64,000 bases of DNA from Pseudomonas fluorescens (GCA_902825215.1 LR782234.1:6155001-6219000), one strand, 5' to 3'; counted from the stretch's first letter, positions 41,617 to 50,743 are shown. Made by a program: numbers and translations. The notes: generated from the sequence alone by a model not told the origin.

Positions 41617-42662
41617 TGGCTGGCTCCCTGAATGATCAGACGGGAATCGTCTTTCGGGTTGACCGTGGTCACCGAGCCGGCCTGGCCGAGAATCTTTGGC
41701 ATGCGCTCGCGATACAGTCGCAAGAGCAACTGCGGGTCGGCATTCCTGGCGAGGCTCGCGACCGTGGCAGTATCTGCCGACGCTCTGGCCAACCGTTCGC
41801 CGGCCTGGGCGTGGGCAATCTGCAGTGTGCGGTCGGCTTGTTCATTGGCGGTCTGGGTGAGTTTTTCGGCCTCGGTGCGCGCGTTGGCGACGGCTTTGTC
41901 GGCTTGTTGGCTGGCGGTCAGGACTGCATTGAAAGCGCTGACTGCCGGCTCGGGCAGACTCGACTGCACATCGACCCGCGCCACTTCGACGCCTATGCCC
42001 TGCCCGCCCGCTTTAAGTTCAGCCAGGCGCTGATTGATCGCGCGGACCAGATCACCGCGCAACCGCTCACGGCGCTCGGCGGCCTGGCTGTCCGCACCGA
42101 TGAGCTCCGGACGTGCAACCAGAATGGTGTCCAGATCACGCGCGGCGGTGAGTGCCAGCGCACTGCGCGTCACCAGCCGATCCAGTGCCGGCAAGACATG
42201 ATTGCCCTGCAGGACGAAATCGTACGGATCACTGACTTTGTAGAACACCCGCACATCCAGTTGCACGACACCGGCGTCACCGGTCAATAAATAACCCGAG
42301 CCCCCCAGCGCATCGCTCAACGGCGTGGCAAACGAAGCGACGCGATCTGCCTTCAATGCTTCGTCGCTGCGCAACAGGTTTTCCACACGCCGCTCGATCA
42401 CCCGATCCGCTGCTGGCAGGAGGATCACCTGTTCGAAAGGCTGCGGCCAGGCCCATAGCAGCCCGGCATTCTGAATGCGATCCAGCGCACCGAAATGCAA
42501 GACTACGGCGCGATTCTGCGGATCGATTTGCCGCACATTGGAAAACGCCCAAGCCAGTGCGGCCAATACCGTCACCGCATACAAGGCAAGAAATGCCAAG
42601 CGCCCGGCCTGAATCCAGGGACCATTCAATGTTTGTGTTCCACGTGGAACGTCATCAGTCAT
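41613..42662 (-). CDS. SPFH/prohibitin-like membrane protein (HflK-like)
   Basis: 349 residues. One membrane helix (about 20-41, LAFLALYAVTVLAALAWAF) is followed by an SPFH domain beginning IDPQNRAVVLHFGALDRI (about 46-63) and a long Ala/Gln/Glu-rich coiled coil (about 225-310), as in HflK. HflK/HflC-type proteins form large oligomeric rings that scaffold or regulate membrane proteins. Here it overlaps by 4 bases with both neighbours, the P-type ATPase and another SPFH gene, so it probably scaffolds the ATPase. A parS-like palindrome occupies codons just after the start. Confidence 0.82.
   Translation of the reverse strand: MTDDVPRGTQTLNGPWIQAGRLAFLALYAVTVLAALAWAFSNVRQIDPQNRAVVLHFGALDRIQNAGLLWAWPQPFEQVILLPAADRVIERRVENLLRSDEALKADRVASFATPLSDALGGSGYLLTGDAGVVQLDVRVFYKVSDPYDFVLQGNHVLPALDRLVTRSALALTAARDLDTILVARPELIGADSQAAERRERLRGDLVRAINQRLAELKAGGQGIGVEVARVDVQSSLPEPAVSAFNAVLTASQQADKAVANARTEAEKLTQTANEQADRTLQIAHAQAGERLARASADTATVASLARNADPQLLLRLYRERMPKILGQAGSVTTVNPKDDSRLIIQGASQ
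42636..42651. other. parS-like ParB-binding site (in SPFH gene)
   Basis: TGTTCCACGTGGAACG contains the same perfect 14-base palindrome as the site at 33270. It lies within codons 5-9 of the SPFH gene, encoding V-P-R-G-T in the flexible N-terminus. The two sites are 9.4 kb apart. Confidence 0.8.
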
Positions 42663-43705
42663 GGCTGCAATCCGGCTTTATTGTCGAGCGCTGGCGGCCC
42701 GTCAACCAACACACGAAACGGTGCCGCATCGGTTCGCAAAATCAGTTTGGTTTCCGGCGTGACGATGGTGCCGAGCGTATCGAGCGAGCGCAGCAGGTTG
42801 TAGAGCTGCGGCGAACTGGCGTAGGCGCGGCCATAAATCTGCGCCGCTTCGACGCGGGATTGCGCTTCGATGTCGGCAGCTTTAACGGTCGCATCAGCCT
42901 GCACGATGCGTGCATCACGTTCGGCGGCGGATCGGATTTGCGCCGCTTCACGTTTACCGATCGCTGTGCGTTCGGTGGCGATGGTTTCACGCTCTGCGCG
43001 CATCCGATCGACCGTGGCGGTGAGTGTGACGGATGGCAGGGTCAACCGCTCGATGCCGACTTGCACGACGCGAACGCCGTAAGTCGCGAGTAATTGCTGA
43101 TCGATCTGTCGACGCAACTGCGTCTCGAAGTCGCCGATGCGTACTTGGTTGGCATCGGTATTGACCAGACTCGCCAGGTCAAAACTGCTCGCCGTGGTTT
43201 CCAGCGCCGAGCCGACAAAGGTGCGAATCTGCCGCGCGGCTTCGTCCGGCTGGTTTTGCACGGCGCGCATGAAACGCTGCACATTGTCTGCGTCGCCCTG
43301 CACCTGCCACGCCACGTAGGCCTGCACGATAATGCGCAGGCCGTCACGAGTACCGACATCCTGCAAACCACTGGAAGTAGTGCGCAAGCGCAGGTCTACC
43401 GGAATTGCTGCCTCAAACGGTGCCGGCCAGCGCCAGCTCAGGCCCGGATCCAGCAAGACGCGCGAGGGATTGCCGAAGCGCGTGATCACCGTGGCTTCAC
43501 CAGAGCGCACTTGCACCAGGCTCGCCGCTGCAACCGCGAATACGACCAGCAACGCTGCCCAACCCATGCGCCGCCACGGAAACGGCCCAGCCTCTTGCGG
43601 CGCGCCGTGGTGGTGATGGTGATGCCCGTGATGGTGGTGATGCGCGCCATGGCTGTGATCGTGGCCGCTGTGGTCATGCGAATCGTGAGTAGGCGACTGG
43701 CTCAA
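42659..43705 (-). CDS. SPFH protein with His-rich N-terminus (HflC-like)
   Basis: 348 residues. Residues 7-33 contain 17 histidines (DHSGHDHSHGAHHHHHG continuing into six more His), a probable zinc-binding tail. A single membrane helix follows (about 47-65, GWAALLVVFAVAAASLVQVR) and then an SPFH domain (SGEATVITRFGNPSRVLLDPG). The C-terminal coiled coil resembles HflC. It overlaps both neighbouring SPFH genes by 4 bases. A His tract on the N-terminal, probably cytoplasmic side suggests metal buffering or delivery to the ATPase; that is inference. Confidence 0.85.
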   Translation of the reverse strand: MSQSPTHDSHDHSGHDHSHGAHHHHHGHHHHHHGAPQEAGPFPWRRMGWAALLVVFAVAAASLVQVRSGEATVITRFGNPSRVLLDPGLSWRWPAPFEAAIPVDLRLRTTSSGLQDVGTRDGLRIIVQAYVAWQVQGDADNVQRFMRAVQNQPDEAARQIRTFVGSALETTASSFDLASLVNTDANQVRIGDFETQLRRQIDQQLLATYGVRVVQVGIERLTLPSVTLTATVDRMRAERETIATERTAIGKREAAQIRSAAERDARIVQADATVKAADIEAQSRVEAAQIYGRAYASSPQLYNLLRSLDTLGTIVTPETKLILRTDAAPFRVLVDGPPALDNKAGLQP

Positions 43706-45663
43706 TGGGCAACTCCTGGTTGAGCGTTGGTGCGCGCGGGCGTCGGGTCTGCCGGCAGCGTGAAATTGCGCAAATCGATGGTCGGCGCGTTGGTCGCGCC
43801 GCCCAGTCGGTGGTCAAGGATCAGCAGCCGCGCCTTGCTCAAGCCTTGGCTGAGCTGACTGAAATATTGCTCGAGTACAAAGACCTGACCGGCATTTGCG
43901 TAGGCTTTCTGTTCGGCGTTGAATTTCGAGTTCGCTGCCTGGGCGGTGGCACCGATTTCCCGCGCGCTAGCAGTGGCGAGATCACGCGCAAGGCTGGCTT
44001 GCAATTGTGCCTGGTTGCTCGCCTGTGCAGCGGCACCCCGCTCACGGGCAATCAACGCCTGCGCACCGATCTGCGCAGCTTGCACACTGTGATAGGCATT
44101 GGCCGCACCGGCCGGCGGATGAATCGCCTCGACCACCGTGGCGAGAATCTCTACGCCGCTGTTGAGTGAATTCAGATCGCTTTGCACCGCGCGACCGACC
44201 TCTTCAGCGAGGTCGACGCGGTCCTCACCGAGCAAACCATCCAGCGTACGGGAAGCAAAATCGTGCACGAGAATCCGGCTGGCGGTGCTGCGAATCAGCG
44301 TCGGCACATCGGCGCTGTTATAGGTGGCGGCCAGCGCGGCCTCATCACTCAAGCCGATGCGATAGACGAAACGCACGTCCATGTTGACGATCTGGAAGCT
44401 CTGCTGCTCACCGCGACGGCTGGCGATGACTTGTGATTTGTCATTGACGTGACTGGCGTCCCACAAACGGTTGGCTGTGGCCGGCGCCGGGCCTTCGGCA
44501 GGGTCAGCTTGCAGCGGTGCCGGGTTCTCGCCGACGCTGGTCGCCAGCTCATGCACCACGCCGTTTTCAACGCTCAGCACGCGCCCCAGCGGCCAAGGCA
44601 AACCCACCTGTAAACCGGGGCCGAACACTTGCACCGGTTTGCCGAAACGTTCGTAGATACCCCGGCCCTGCAAGGGAATCTCATGAATGCCGGTGAGTAG
44701 CCACCCCACCACCGCCACCAGTGCCAACACCGGCAACAATGCCCGGCGCATGAAACTGAACGCCCAGATCTGCCGCAGATCGATGCCAAAACGGTTGTGC
44801 ATTTCGTGCTGTAAGGCGAGCAAGGGTTGCGGCGGCCAGCGCAGCATGTCGGCGACAAAGCTGCGTGCCAGCAGCGTCGGTTCCAGCTGCTCGCGGCGGG
44901 GGCTGAACAGCGAAAGCACCGCACGCAATAAGAATTCAACAGCAACGAGACCCGGCAAGAGCCCGATCAGCACGGCGACACGCACCGGCCAAACAGCGTT
45001 TTCGCCCGCGAACAACAAACACAACGCGCTCAAAACCAGCGTAATGATTGCCACCCGCGTCAGTTGCGCCAATGACCCTGCTTCCGGCCATTGCGCCGGG
45101 TTGTCCTGGGCCAGTTGCCTTTCGAACACCAGCAAACCGAACGCCAACAGCAACCCCAGTGCTCCCGCCACGGTGGCGGACAGGCCCATCGCCGCGCTCG
45201 GCAATGTCAGGTTCAACGCTTGGTCAACGCTGAGCAGCGCCGCCAACGCCCAGCCGGCCAACCACAACGTCGCCGCGCCAATCTGGCCGAGCAGATGCAG
45301 ACCTCGCTGGCTCAGGCGATCGAGCAAGCGCTCGTACCAGCCTTCAGGTGCCGCGAGTTCTTCGCCTGCAAGCGCGGTCGAGGGCGTTGGATTTATCGCG
45401 CGTGTACGCCATTGCGTCAGCCACCAGGCCGATTGCAAGCCTGCGACCAACATCAGCAACGCGGCACTTTGATTGAGCAACAACGGTTGCCACAATGACT
45501 GCGGCGCGAACAATCCGACAAACAGCGCCAGCACCACGCCCGCCCCTGCCAGCCCGCCAAGACCCAGCGCCCAACGCCGTAGCCGCCGGCCCTGAACGGC
45601 TGCCTGCTGGAACCGTGGCAGCCCGGCCACTTGCGTGCCCTCAACCTGCAGATCGACTTGCAT
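43702..45663 (-). CDS. Polytopic SPFH-domain protein
   Basis: 653 residues, first gene of the four-gene operon. The N-terminal half (about 30-335) has six or seven predicted membrane helices (for example WALGLGGLAGAGVVLALFVG and VLALVAVVGWLLTGIHEI). The SPFH domain follows from about 340 (IPLQGRGIYERFGKPVQVFG) with VNMDVRFVYRIGLSDEAALA, and an Ala/Gln-rich coiled coil lies near 550-590. HflK-like proteins normally have one helix, so the multi-helix extension is unusual. The start is preceded by a Zur-like palindrome 32 bases upstream. Confidence 0.8.
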   Translation of the reverse strand: MQVDLQVEGTQVAGLPRFQQAAVQGRRLRRWALGLGGLAGAGVVLALFVGLFAPQSLWQPLLLNQSAALLMLVAGLQSAWWLTQWRTRAINPTPSTALAGEELAAPEGWYERLLDRLSQRGLHLLGQIGAATLWLAGWALAALLSVDQALNLTLPSAAMGLSATVAGALGLLLAFGLLVFERQLAQDNPAQWPEAGSLAQLTRVAIITLVLSALCLLFAGENAVWPVRVAVLIGLLPGLVAVEFLLRAVLSLFSPRREQLEPTLLARSFVADMLRWPPQPLLALQHEMHNRFGIDLRQIWAFSFMRRALLPVLALVAVVGWLLTGIHEIPLQGRGIYERFGKPVQVFGPGLQVGLPWPLGRVLSVENGVVHELATSVGENPAPLQADPAEGPAPATANRLWDASHVNDKSQVIASRRGEQQSFQIVNMDVRFVYRIGLSDEAALAATYNSADVPTLIRSTASRILVHDFASRTLDGLLGEDRVDLAEEVGRAVQSDLNSLNSGVEILATVVEAIHPPAGAANAYHSVQAAQIGAQALIARERGAAAQASNQAQLQASLARDLATASAREIGATAQAANSKFNAEQKAYANAGQVFVLEQYFSQLSQGLSKARLLILDHRLGGATNAPTIDLRNFTLPADPTPARTNAQPGVAH

Positions 45664-45694
45664 ATCACCCCAAACTGATTGGTCCGCGTTCGTG

Positions 45695-45711
45695 TCGTTA
45701 CGATATAACGA
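45695..45711. promoter_or_regulatory. Zur-like palindrome before the SPFH/ATPase operon
   Basis: TCGTTACGATATAACGA is a dyad (TCGTTA-N5-TAACGA); its core matches TGTTATANTATAACA at 10 of 14 positions. On the minus strand it contains TTATAT, a possible -10 box, so bound repressor would block the SPFH promoter. Weaker than the two sites in the folE2 region. Confidence 0.5.
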
Positions 45712-45873
45712 AAAGCGTGAAATATTCGTCGATATTCGCGCTTATTCAAAGATGCCCGACCTGTCGCTTGCCTGAATCCTTGACCGAAATGTTGGAATGC
45801 GCACATATTACGCTCGTAATTTTAACCGATAGCTAACTTTAGCGATCCGCATCCATCGATCAGGAGCAAGCGC

Positions 45874-47274
45874 ATGAGCAACTATGATGTGGTCATTCTG
45901 GGTGGTGGCCCCGGTGGCTATAACGCGGCGATTCGCGCCGGTCAGTTGGGCCTTAAGGCTGCTTGCGTGGAAGGGCGCGCAACGCTAGGCGGCACTTGTC
46001 TGAATGTCGGCTGTATGCCGTCAAAGGCCTTGCTGCATGCCTCGGAGCTGTACGACGCGGCGATGGGTGCGGAATTCGCCAATCTGGGCATTGAGGTCAA
46101 ACCGACTTTGAACCTGGCGCAGATGATGAAACAGAAAGATGAAAGCGTCGCTGGCCTGACCAAGGGCATCGAGTTTCTCTTTCGCAAAAACAAAGTCGAC
46201 TGGATCAAGGGCTGGGGCCACATCGACGGCCCTGGCAAAGTCAGCGTGACTGATCATCAGGGCAACAAGGTCGAACTGACCGCGAAAGACATCATCATCG
46301 CCACCGGTTCAGAGCCCACTCCCCTGCCCGGCGTCGAGATCGACAATCAGCGCATCCTCGATTCCACCGGCGCGCTGTCCCTGAGCGAAGTGCCCCGCCA
46401 TCTGGTGGTCATCGGTGCCGGCGTGATCGGTCTGGAGCTTGGCTCAGTCTGGCGACGCCTCGGTGCGCAGGTGACGGTGATCGAATACCTCGACCGCATT
46501 TGCCCCGGTGTCGACGCTGAGGCCGGCAAAACCTTGCAGCGCGCGCTGAGCAAGCAGGGCATCAGCTTCAAACTGAGTTCGAAAGTCACCGGCGCCACCC
46601 CCTCCGCCAGCGGCGTGCAACTCACTGTCGAGCCCGCCGCCGGCGGCAGCGCCGAGTCGCTGGAGGCCGATTACGTGTTGGTGGCCATCGGTCGTCGCCC
46701 CTACACGCACGGTCTGGGCCTGGAAAATGTCGGCTTGAGCACCGACAAGCGCGGCATGCTCACCAACAAACAACACCGTACCGAGGCTCCCGGCGTTTGG
46801 GTGATCGGCGATGTGACGTCCGGGCCGATGCTCGCGCACAAGGCCGAAGACGAAGCCATGGCCTGTGTCGAGCAGATCCTCGGCAAGGCCGGCGAGGTCA
46901 ATTACGAGCTGATCCCCAACGTGATCTACACCAAACCGGAACTGGCCAGCGTCGGCAAGACCGAGGAGCAACTGAAGGCTGAAGGTCGCACCTACAAGGT
47001 CGGCAAATTTCCCTTTACCGCGAACAGCCGAGCGAAGATCAACCACGAGACCGAAGGCTTTGCCAAAGTCCTCGCTGACGAGCGCACCGATGAAGTGCTA
47101 GGCGTGCATCTGGTCGGCCCGAGCGTCAGCGAGATGATTGGCGAGTTCTGCGTGGCGATGGAATTCAGCGCTTCGGCTGAAGACATTGCCCTGACCTGTC
47201 ACCCACACCCGACCCGTTCCGAGGCGTTGCGTCAGGCGGCGATGAATGTTGAGGGGATGGCAACACAGATGTAA
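45874..47274 (+). CDS. lpd: Dihydrolipoyl dehydrogenase (Lpd3-like)
   Basis: 466 residues from ATG 45874 with CAGGAGCAAG upstream. FAD site VVILGGGPGGYNAAIRAGQL, redox-active disulfide GGTCLNVGCMPSKALL (Cys42 and Cys47 region), NAD site VIGAGVIGLELGSVW, WVIGDVTSGPMLAHKAEDE and the C-terminal catalytic HPHPTRSEALRQA are all present. It is an E3 component of 2-oxoacid dehydrogenase or glycine cleavage complexes. No E1/E2 genes are adjacent, so the partner complex is unclear; it resembles the stand-alone Lpd3 of P. aeruginosa. Divergent from the SPFH/ATPase operon. Confidence 0.92.
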   Translation: MSNYDVVILGGGPGGYNAAIRAGQLGLKAACVEGRATLGGTCLNVGCMPSKALLHASELYDAAMGAEFANLGIEVKPTLNLAQMMKQKDESVAGLTKGIEFLFRKNKVDWIKGWGHIDGPGKVSVTDHQGNKVELTAKDIIIATGSEPTPLPGVEIDNQRILDSTGALSLSEVPRHLVVIGAGVIGLELGSVWRRLGAQVTVIEYLDRICPGVDAEAGKTLQRALSKQGISFKLSSKVTGATPSASGVQLTVEPAAGGSAESLEADYVLVAIGRRPYTHGLGLENVGLSTDKRGMLTNKQHRTEAPGVWVIGDVTSGPMLAHKAEDEAMACVEQILGKAGEVNYELIPNVIYTKPELASVGKTEEQLKAEGRTYKVGKFPFTANSRAKINHETEGFAKVLADERTDEVLGVHLVGPSVSEMIGEFCVAMEFSASAEDIALTCHPHPTRSEALRQAAMNVEGMATQM

Positions 47275-47280
47275 GCGCTG

Positions 47281-47359
47281 AACGGGCTATCGCCAGCAGG
47301 CTGGTTCCCACGGTGAATGTCGTGGGAGTTAGCCCCGCCAGCGATAAAGACAGCCCGTT
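47281..47359. repeat. REP-like inverted pair acting as intergenic hairpin
   Basis: AACGGGCT (47281-47288) and AGCCCGTT (47352-47359) close a long stem that encloses a diverged REP pair (ATCGCCAGCAGGCTGGTTCC facing GGGAGTTAGCCCCGCCAGCG). It fills the gap between the convergent lpd and Lrp genes and may stop transcription from both sides. Confidence 0.65.
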
Positions 47360-47360
47360 C

Positions 47361-47834
47361 TCAAACCGGCAGATGCCCCAGCGGCAATGGCCCTGGCGTC
47401 TTCACCGTATGAATCGCGAAATTGCTGCGAATGTCGCTGACTCCCGGCAGTTTCAACAGATGACTGCTGACAAAACGGTCGTAGGCACGCAAGTCCGGTA
47501 CCACCACTTGCAGCAGAAAATCCGACTCGCCCGACACCAGAAACGCGGAAATCACTTCCGGCAATGCGGTGACCGCGGCATAGAACGCGTTGGCCCGTTC
47601 TTCGTTGTGCCGCTCGACCTTGACCCCGACAAACACCGTCAGCCCCAGGCCGACTTCATCGCGATCAACGTTGGCCTGGTAACCACGAATCACCCCCGCC
47701 TCTTCCAGCATGCGCACCCGGCGCAGGCACGGCGAGGCTGACAGGCCGATTTCCTCCGCCAGCTCGACATTGCTAAGGCGGCCGTTGCGTTGCAGCGCGG
47801 CGAGAATCTTGCGATCGAAAGCGTCGAGTTTCAT
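47361..47834 (-). CDS. Lrp/AsnC family regulator
   Basis: 157 residues from ATG 47834 (ATG 47843 is possible). The N-terminal HTH (LDAFDRKILAALQRNGRLSN and VELAEEIGLSASPCLRRVRM) and the C-terminal RAM ligand-binding domain (VFVGVKVERHNEERANAF, VSGESDFLLQVVVPD) are typical. It is divergent from a LysE-type exporter, the common pairing in which an Lrp-type regulator senses an amino acid and activates its export. Confidence 0.9.
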   Translation of the reverse strand: MKLDAFDRKILAALQRNGRLSNVELAEEIGLSASPCLRRVRMLEEAGVIRGYQANVDRDEVGLGLTVFVGVKVERHNEERANAFYAAVTALPEVISAFLVSGESDFLLQVVVPDLRAYDRFVSSHLLKLPGVSDIRSNFAIHTVKTPGPLPLGHLPV

Positions 47835-47978
47835 GGTTGGCATATCCCGATGGTTTTGGCGCAGAAAACCAGCAGGTTATGCCAAAACACAGCGCTATTG
47901 AAGCGGACTACGCAAGCACCTGCGCCGGCCTTCAGCCCTAGAATTGGCCGATCGAATCAACTGCGCAAGGGCTGCAAC

Positions 47979-48608
47979 ATGACAAATCTCTGGCTGTTTT
48001 TCCTGGCTTTGGCTGTGGTTCTTTTACTGCCCGGCCCGGACATGATTCTGTTGCTGCAGACCGGCGCCCGTCAGGGTCGCGGGCCGGCACTGGCCACCGC
48101 CATCGGTCTGGGCATCGCTCGCGCTTGTCATGTTGCGCTCGCGGCGTTGGGGCTGGCGGCGCTGTTCAAGGCGGCGCCGTGGACCTTCGAGGTGGTTCGC
48201 CTGGCCGGCGCAGCGTATCTGCTATGGATCGGCCTGCACTGCCTGCGCAGCACCTTGCTGCCGCCGCTCAACGCCGAAGCCATCGCCGACAGCCACAGGC
48301 AATGGCGCACGGCCATTCGCCGAGGTCTGCTGACCAACCTGCTCAACCCCAAGGCGTTGCTGTTCTGCTCGGTGCTGTTGCCGCAATTCATCGCCAATGA
48401 CGGTACGCCGGTGCTCAGCCAGTTCGCCGTGCTTGGCGCATTGCTGGTCGGCATCGGCTTTATGTTCGACAGCGCGTATGCCCTGACCGGGGCCGCGCTG
48501 GGTCGTTGGTTACAACATCATCCAACGGCCCAACGCGTGCAGCAGTGGCTGTTCGGCAGCCTGTTGATTGCCTTTGCCGTGCGCCTGACCTTTGTCCAGC
48601 AGGCCTAG
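47979..48608 (+). CDS. LysE/RhtB family exporter
   Basis: 209 residues from ATG 47979 with GCAAGG eight bases upstream. About six membrane helices; the family signature LLPGPDMILLLQTGARQGR is at about 16-34 and NPKALLFCSVLLPQF at about 124-138. It exports an amino acid or homoserine-like compound, probably under control of the divergent Lrp-type regulator. Its TAG stop (48606-48608) and the TAG stop of the converging gene share the palindrome CTAG. Confidence 0.9.
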   Translation: MTNLWLFFLALAVVLLLPGPDMILLLQTGARQGRGPALATAIGLGIARACHVALAALGLAALFKAAPWTFEVVRLAGAAYLLWIGLHCLRSTLLPPLNAEAIADSHRQWRTAIRRGLLTNLLNPKALLFCSVLLPQFIANDGTPVLSQFAVLGALLVGIGFMFDSAYALTGAALGRWLQHHPTAQRVQQWLFGSLLIAFAVRLTFVQQA

Positions 48609-50743
48609 CCTTTGCCGGCCTTGCGCCGGCGGCGGCTGATCAGCAGCAACGCCGCAGCGACCACCAGCCCCAGCGCGCCGATCTGCACCGGCCACTTGTA
48701 CGGCCGCAGCGATGAGCGCACGGCATCGGTGACTTGAGTCACGTAACGCTTGTCGGCGTTTTCGAAATCCGGGTACGGACATTGATTGCCAAAGTCCACC
48801 GCCCAAGGCACGTAAGGGCCTTGCTTGACGTAACGTTGATACAACGCGCTCTGGTCTTCCAGGCTGCTGTTCCAGCCGGCCGCATTACACAGAACAGCGG
48901 CAAAGGCCTGACTGGTATGCGGCAGGTTATCGGCGGCGCGACCTGCCAATGCCGTGGCGACAAACCGATAGTGGTAACGCTGATCCGGCTGCGCAGCGCT
49001 GGCCTGCTGGCGTTGCACTTCTGCTTCGGATACCAGCGGACCGACCTTCAGCTCGGCGCTTTCCAGGCTGTAATTGCCGCCGAACGTGGCGTAATCCGGG
49101 GCCATTTCGTAACCGAGAATATCCATGCCCCATTCGCGGGCTGTCCACGCGGCGTTGTACAAGGCACTGGCTCGTTTGGTCGGCCACCAGGTGGCATCGG
49201 CCTTGAGGCGTTGTTCGCCATAGAGGCGCGCCTTGTTCTGCAGGTCCGGGTTGTCGAAATAAGCCACCGCCTCCTGATAATGGCCTTCGCGCAACAGACG
49301 TCGACCGAGCAGATTGCGCAGGCTGGCAGCCACCGGCAGCGGCACATAGTTGTCGCGCTCCTGCGGGGTCAGCGCCGGCGGCGCAGGGACGTTGTCGTCG
49401 ACGTAGCGTTTCAGCTCATCAACCGTCAGCACGCGCTCGGCGACAGTCGCGGCGTCGAACCAATAGACGCTGTTGCTGCGATACAGCTGCACGAACGCTT
49501 GCAGGTACTCGCCGCGTTGCAACGCCAGGATCGCGCGCTCGCCCTCGACCCGGCACTTCGGCTGCACGGTTTCAAACGCCCAGTCCGGTGTGCGCCGATA
49601 ACCCCAATCCTCAGTCTGCGGAAAGGCTTGAGCGGCTTTCGCATACGCTGCGGCGGCGGCCGTTTTATCGCCGTCACGTACGGCCAGTTTGGCCCGCAAC
49701 CACCAGGCCAGTCCGCCGTCTCCAGCATTTACCAAAAAGGCTTTGGCGCTTGCGTAATCACCCTGTTGATAACTTATCGCCGCCAGACGATCGGCATTGT
49801 CCAGGCTGCCTCGGGTGCTGTTTTGCAGCAGCGTCACCAGTTTCTTTTCGTTCGGTGGCTGATCACCGAATGACCAACCCTGCCGGCTGACCAAGGAAGC
49901 CGTGACCAGTTGCTGCACCGCTTTATGCTCGAGCAGTTTCGCCAGCTCAGCCTCGGGAAGCTCCGCCAGTTCGTTCATCAGTTGTTTCAGCGAGGTGTAA
50001 CCCACCGCCGATCCGTGCAGATTCTGCGCTTCATACAATTCGATGGCGCCGCTCCAGTCACCGGCACTGCGCAGCACCCGTGCTTCCTCGCCGAGGCTGG
50101 CCACGCCCAGTTCCAGCGGATCACTGAAGCCATCGATGCTCAGCTGCCGTGTCTGGCGGTACGCCGCGCGCGCCTGTTCCAGTGCGGAGATCGCATCGGC
50201 GGCCTCGGCGCTCGCCGCCAGCCATGTGCGGCCAAGTGAATAAGCCGCCCAGGTGCTGCGCAGCGGCCGCTGATCGGCCGGCAGCGCCAGCACTTTGTTG
50301 AAATATTCGATTGCCTGTTGCCGATCACCGGTGGCGAAGGCCACCGCACCAGCAACGTACCAACGAATTTCCTCGGGCAGACTGGCGCCCTGCATTTCGG
50401 CCTGACGTGCATCGGTCAGCCCACGCAGTTTCTTGACCAGGGCTTGCTGCTCGGCGCTCAGGCCTGCCTGCTCGGCTTGTTCCCGAGCGACGGCGGCAGC
50501 GTTTTCTTCACCGTAGAGGTCGTTGGGATTGTGCGTGATGGCCGTTGCGTTCTTCAGTCCGGCAATGGTTTTGCCGAGGCGGCTGAGTTCGAAAGTGAAA
50601 TTGCCTTCGGGCAGATCGGCCAGGGTCTGAGCGCGATCGTCGAGCAGGCGCATCGGGAAATCCGGCCCGCAGGCCAGCGCCGAACCCAGCGGCAGGCTGA
50701 GGCTCAGGCAAAGCAGATGACGCGGCCAGTTACGGGACAACAT
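48605..50743 (-). CDS. Large exported repeat protein with C-terminal membrane anchor, unknown
   Basis: 712 residues from ATG 50743 with CAAGGAGG upstream. The N-terminal signal ends in GSALAC, possibly a lipoprotein cysteine. The body is rich in helical repeats of TPR type, for example VAFATGDRQQAIEYFNKVLA and LGRRLLREGHYQEAVAYFDN. The C-terminus is one membrane helix (PVQIGALGLVVAAALLLISR) followed by RRRKAGKG, a helix plus basic cluster that resembles sorting-type tails, although no GG or LPXTG motif is present. It overlaps the upstream DUF3142 gene by 14 bases. I do not recognise a function; periplasmic and membrane-anchored is likely. Confidence 0.75.
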   Translation of the reverse strand: MLSRNWPRHLLCLSLSLPLGSALACGPDFPMRLLDDRAQTLADLPEGNFTFELSRLGKTIAGLKNATAITHNPNDLYGEENAAAVAREQAEQAGLSAEQQALVKKLRGLTDARQAEMQGASLPEEIRWYVAGAVAFATGDRQQAIEYFNKVLALPADQRPLRSTWAAYSLGRTWLAASAEAADAISALEQARAAYRQTRQLSIDGFSDPLELGVASLGEEARVLRSAGDWSGAIELYEAQNLHGSAVGYTSLKQLMNELAELPEAELAKLLEHKAVQQLVTASLVSRQGWSFGDQPPNEKKLVTLLQNSTRGSLDNADRLAAISYQQGDYASAKAFLVNAGDGGLAWWLRAKLAVRDGDKTAAAAAYAKAAQAFPQTEDWGYRRTPDWAFETVQPKCRVEGERAILALQRGEYLQAFVQLYRSNSVYWFDAATVAERVLTVDELKRYVDDNVPAPPALTPQERDNYVPLPVAASLRNLLGRRLLREGHYQEAVAYFDNPDLQNKARLYGEQRLKADATWWPTKRASALYNAAWTAREWGMDILGYEMAPDYATFGGNYSLESAELKVGPLVSEAEVQRQQASAAQPDQRYHYRFVATALAGRAADNLPHTSQAFAAVLCNAAGWNSSLEDQSALYQRYVKQGPYVPWAVDFGNQCPYPDFENADKRYVTQVTDAVRSSLRPYKWPVQIGALGLVVAAALLLISRRRRKAGKG

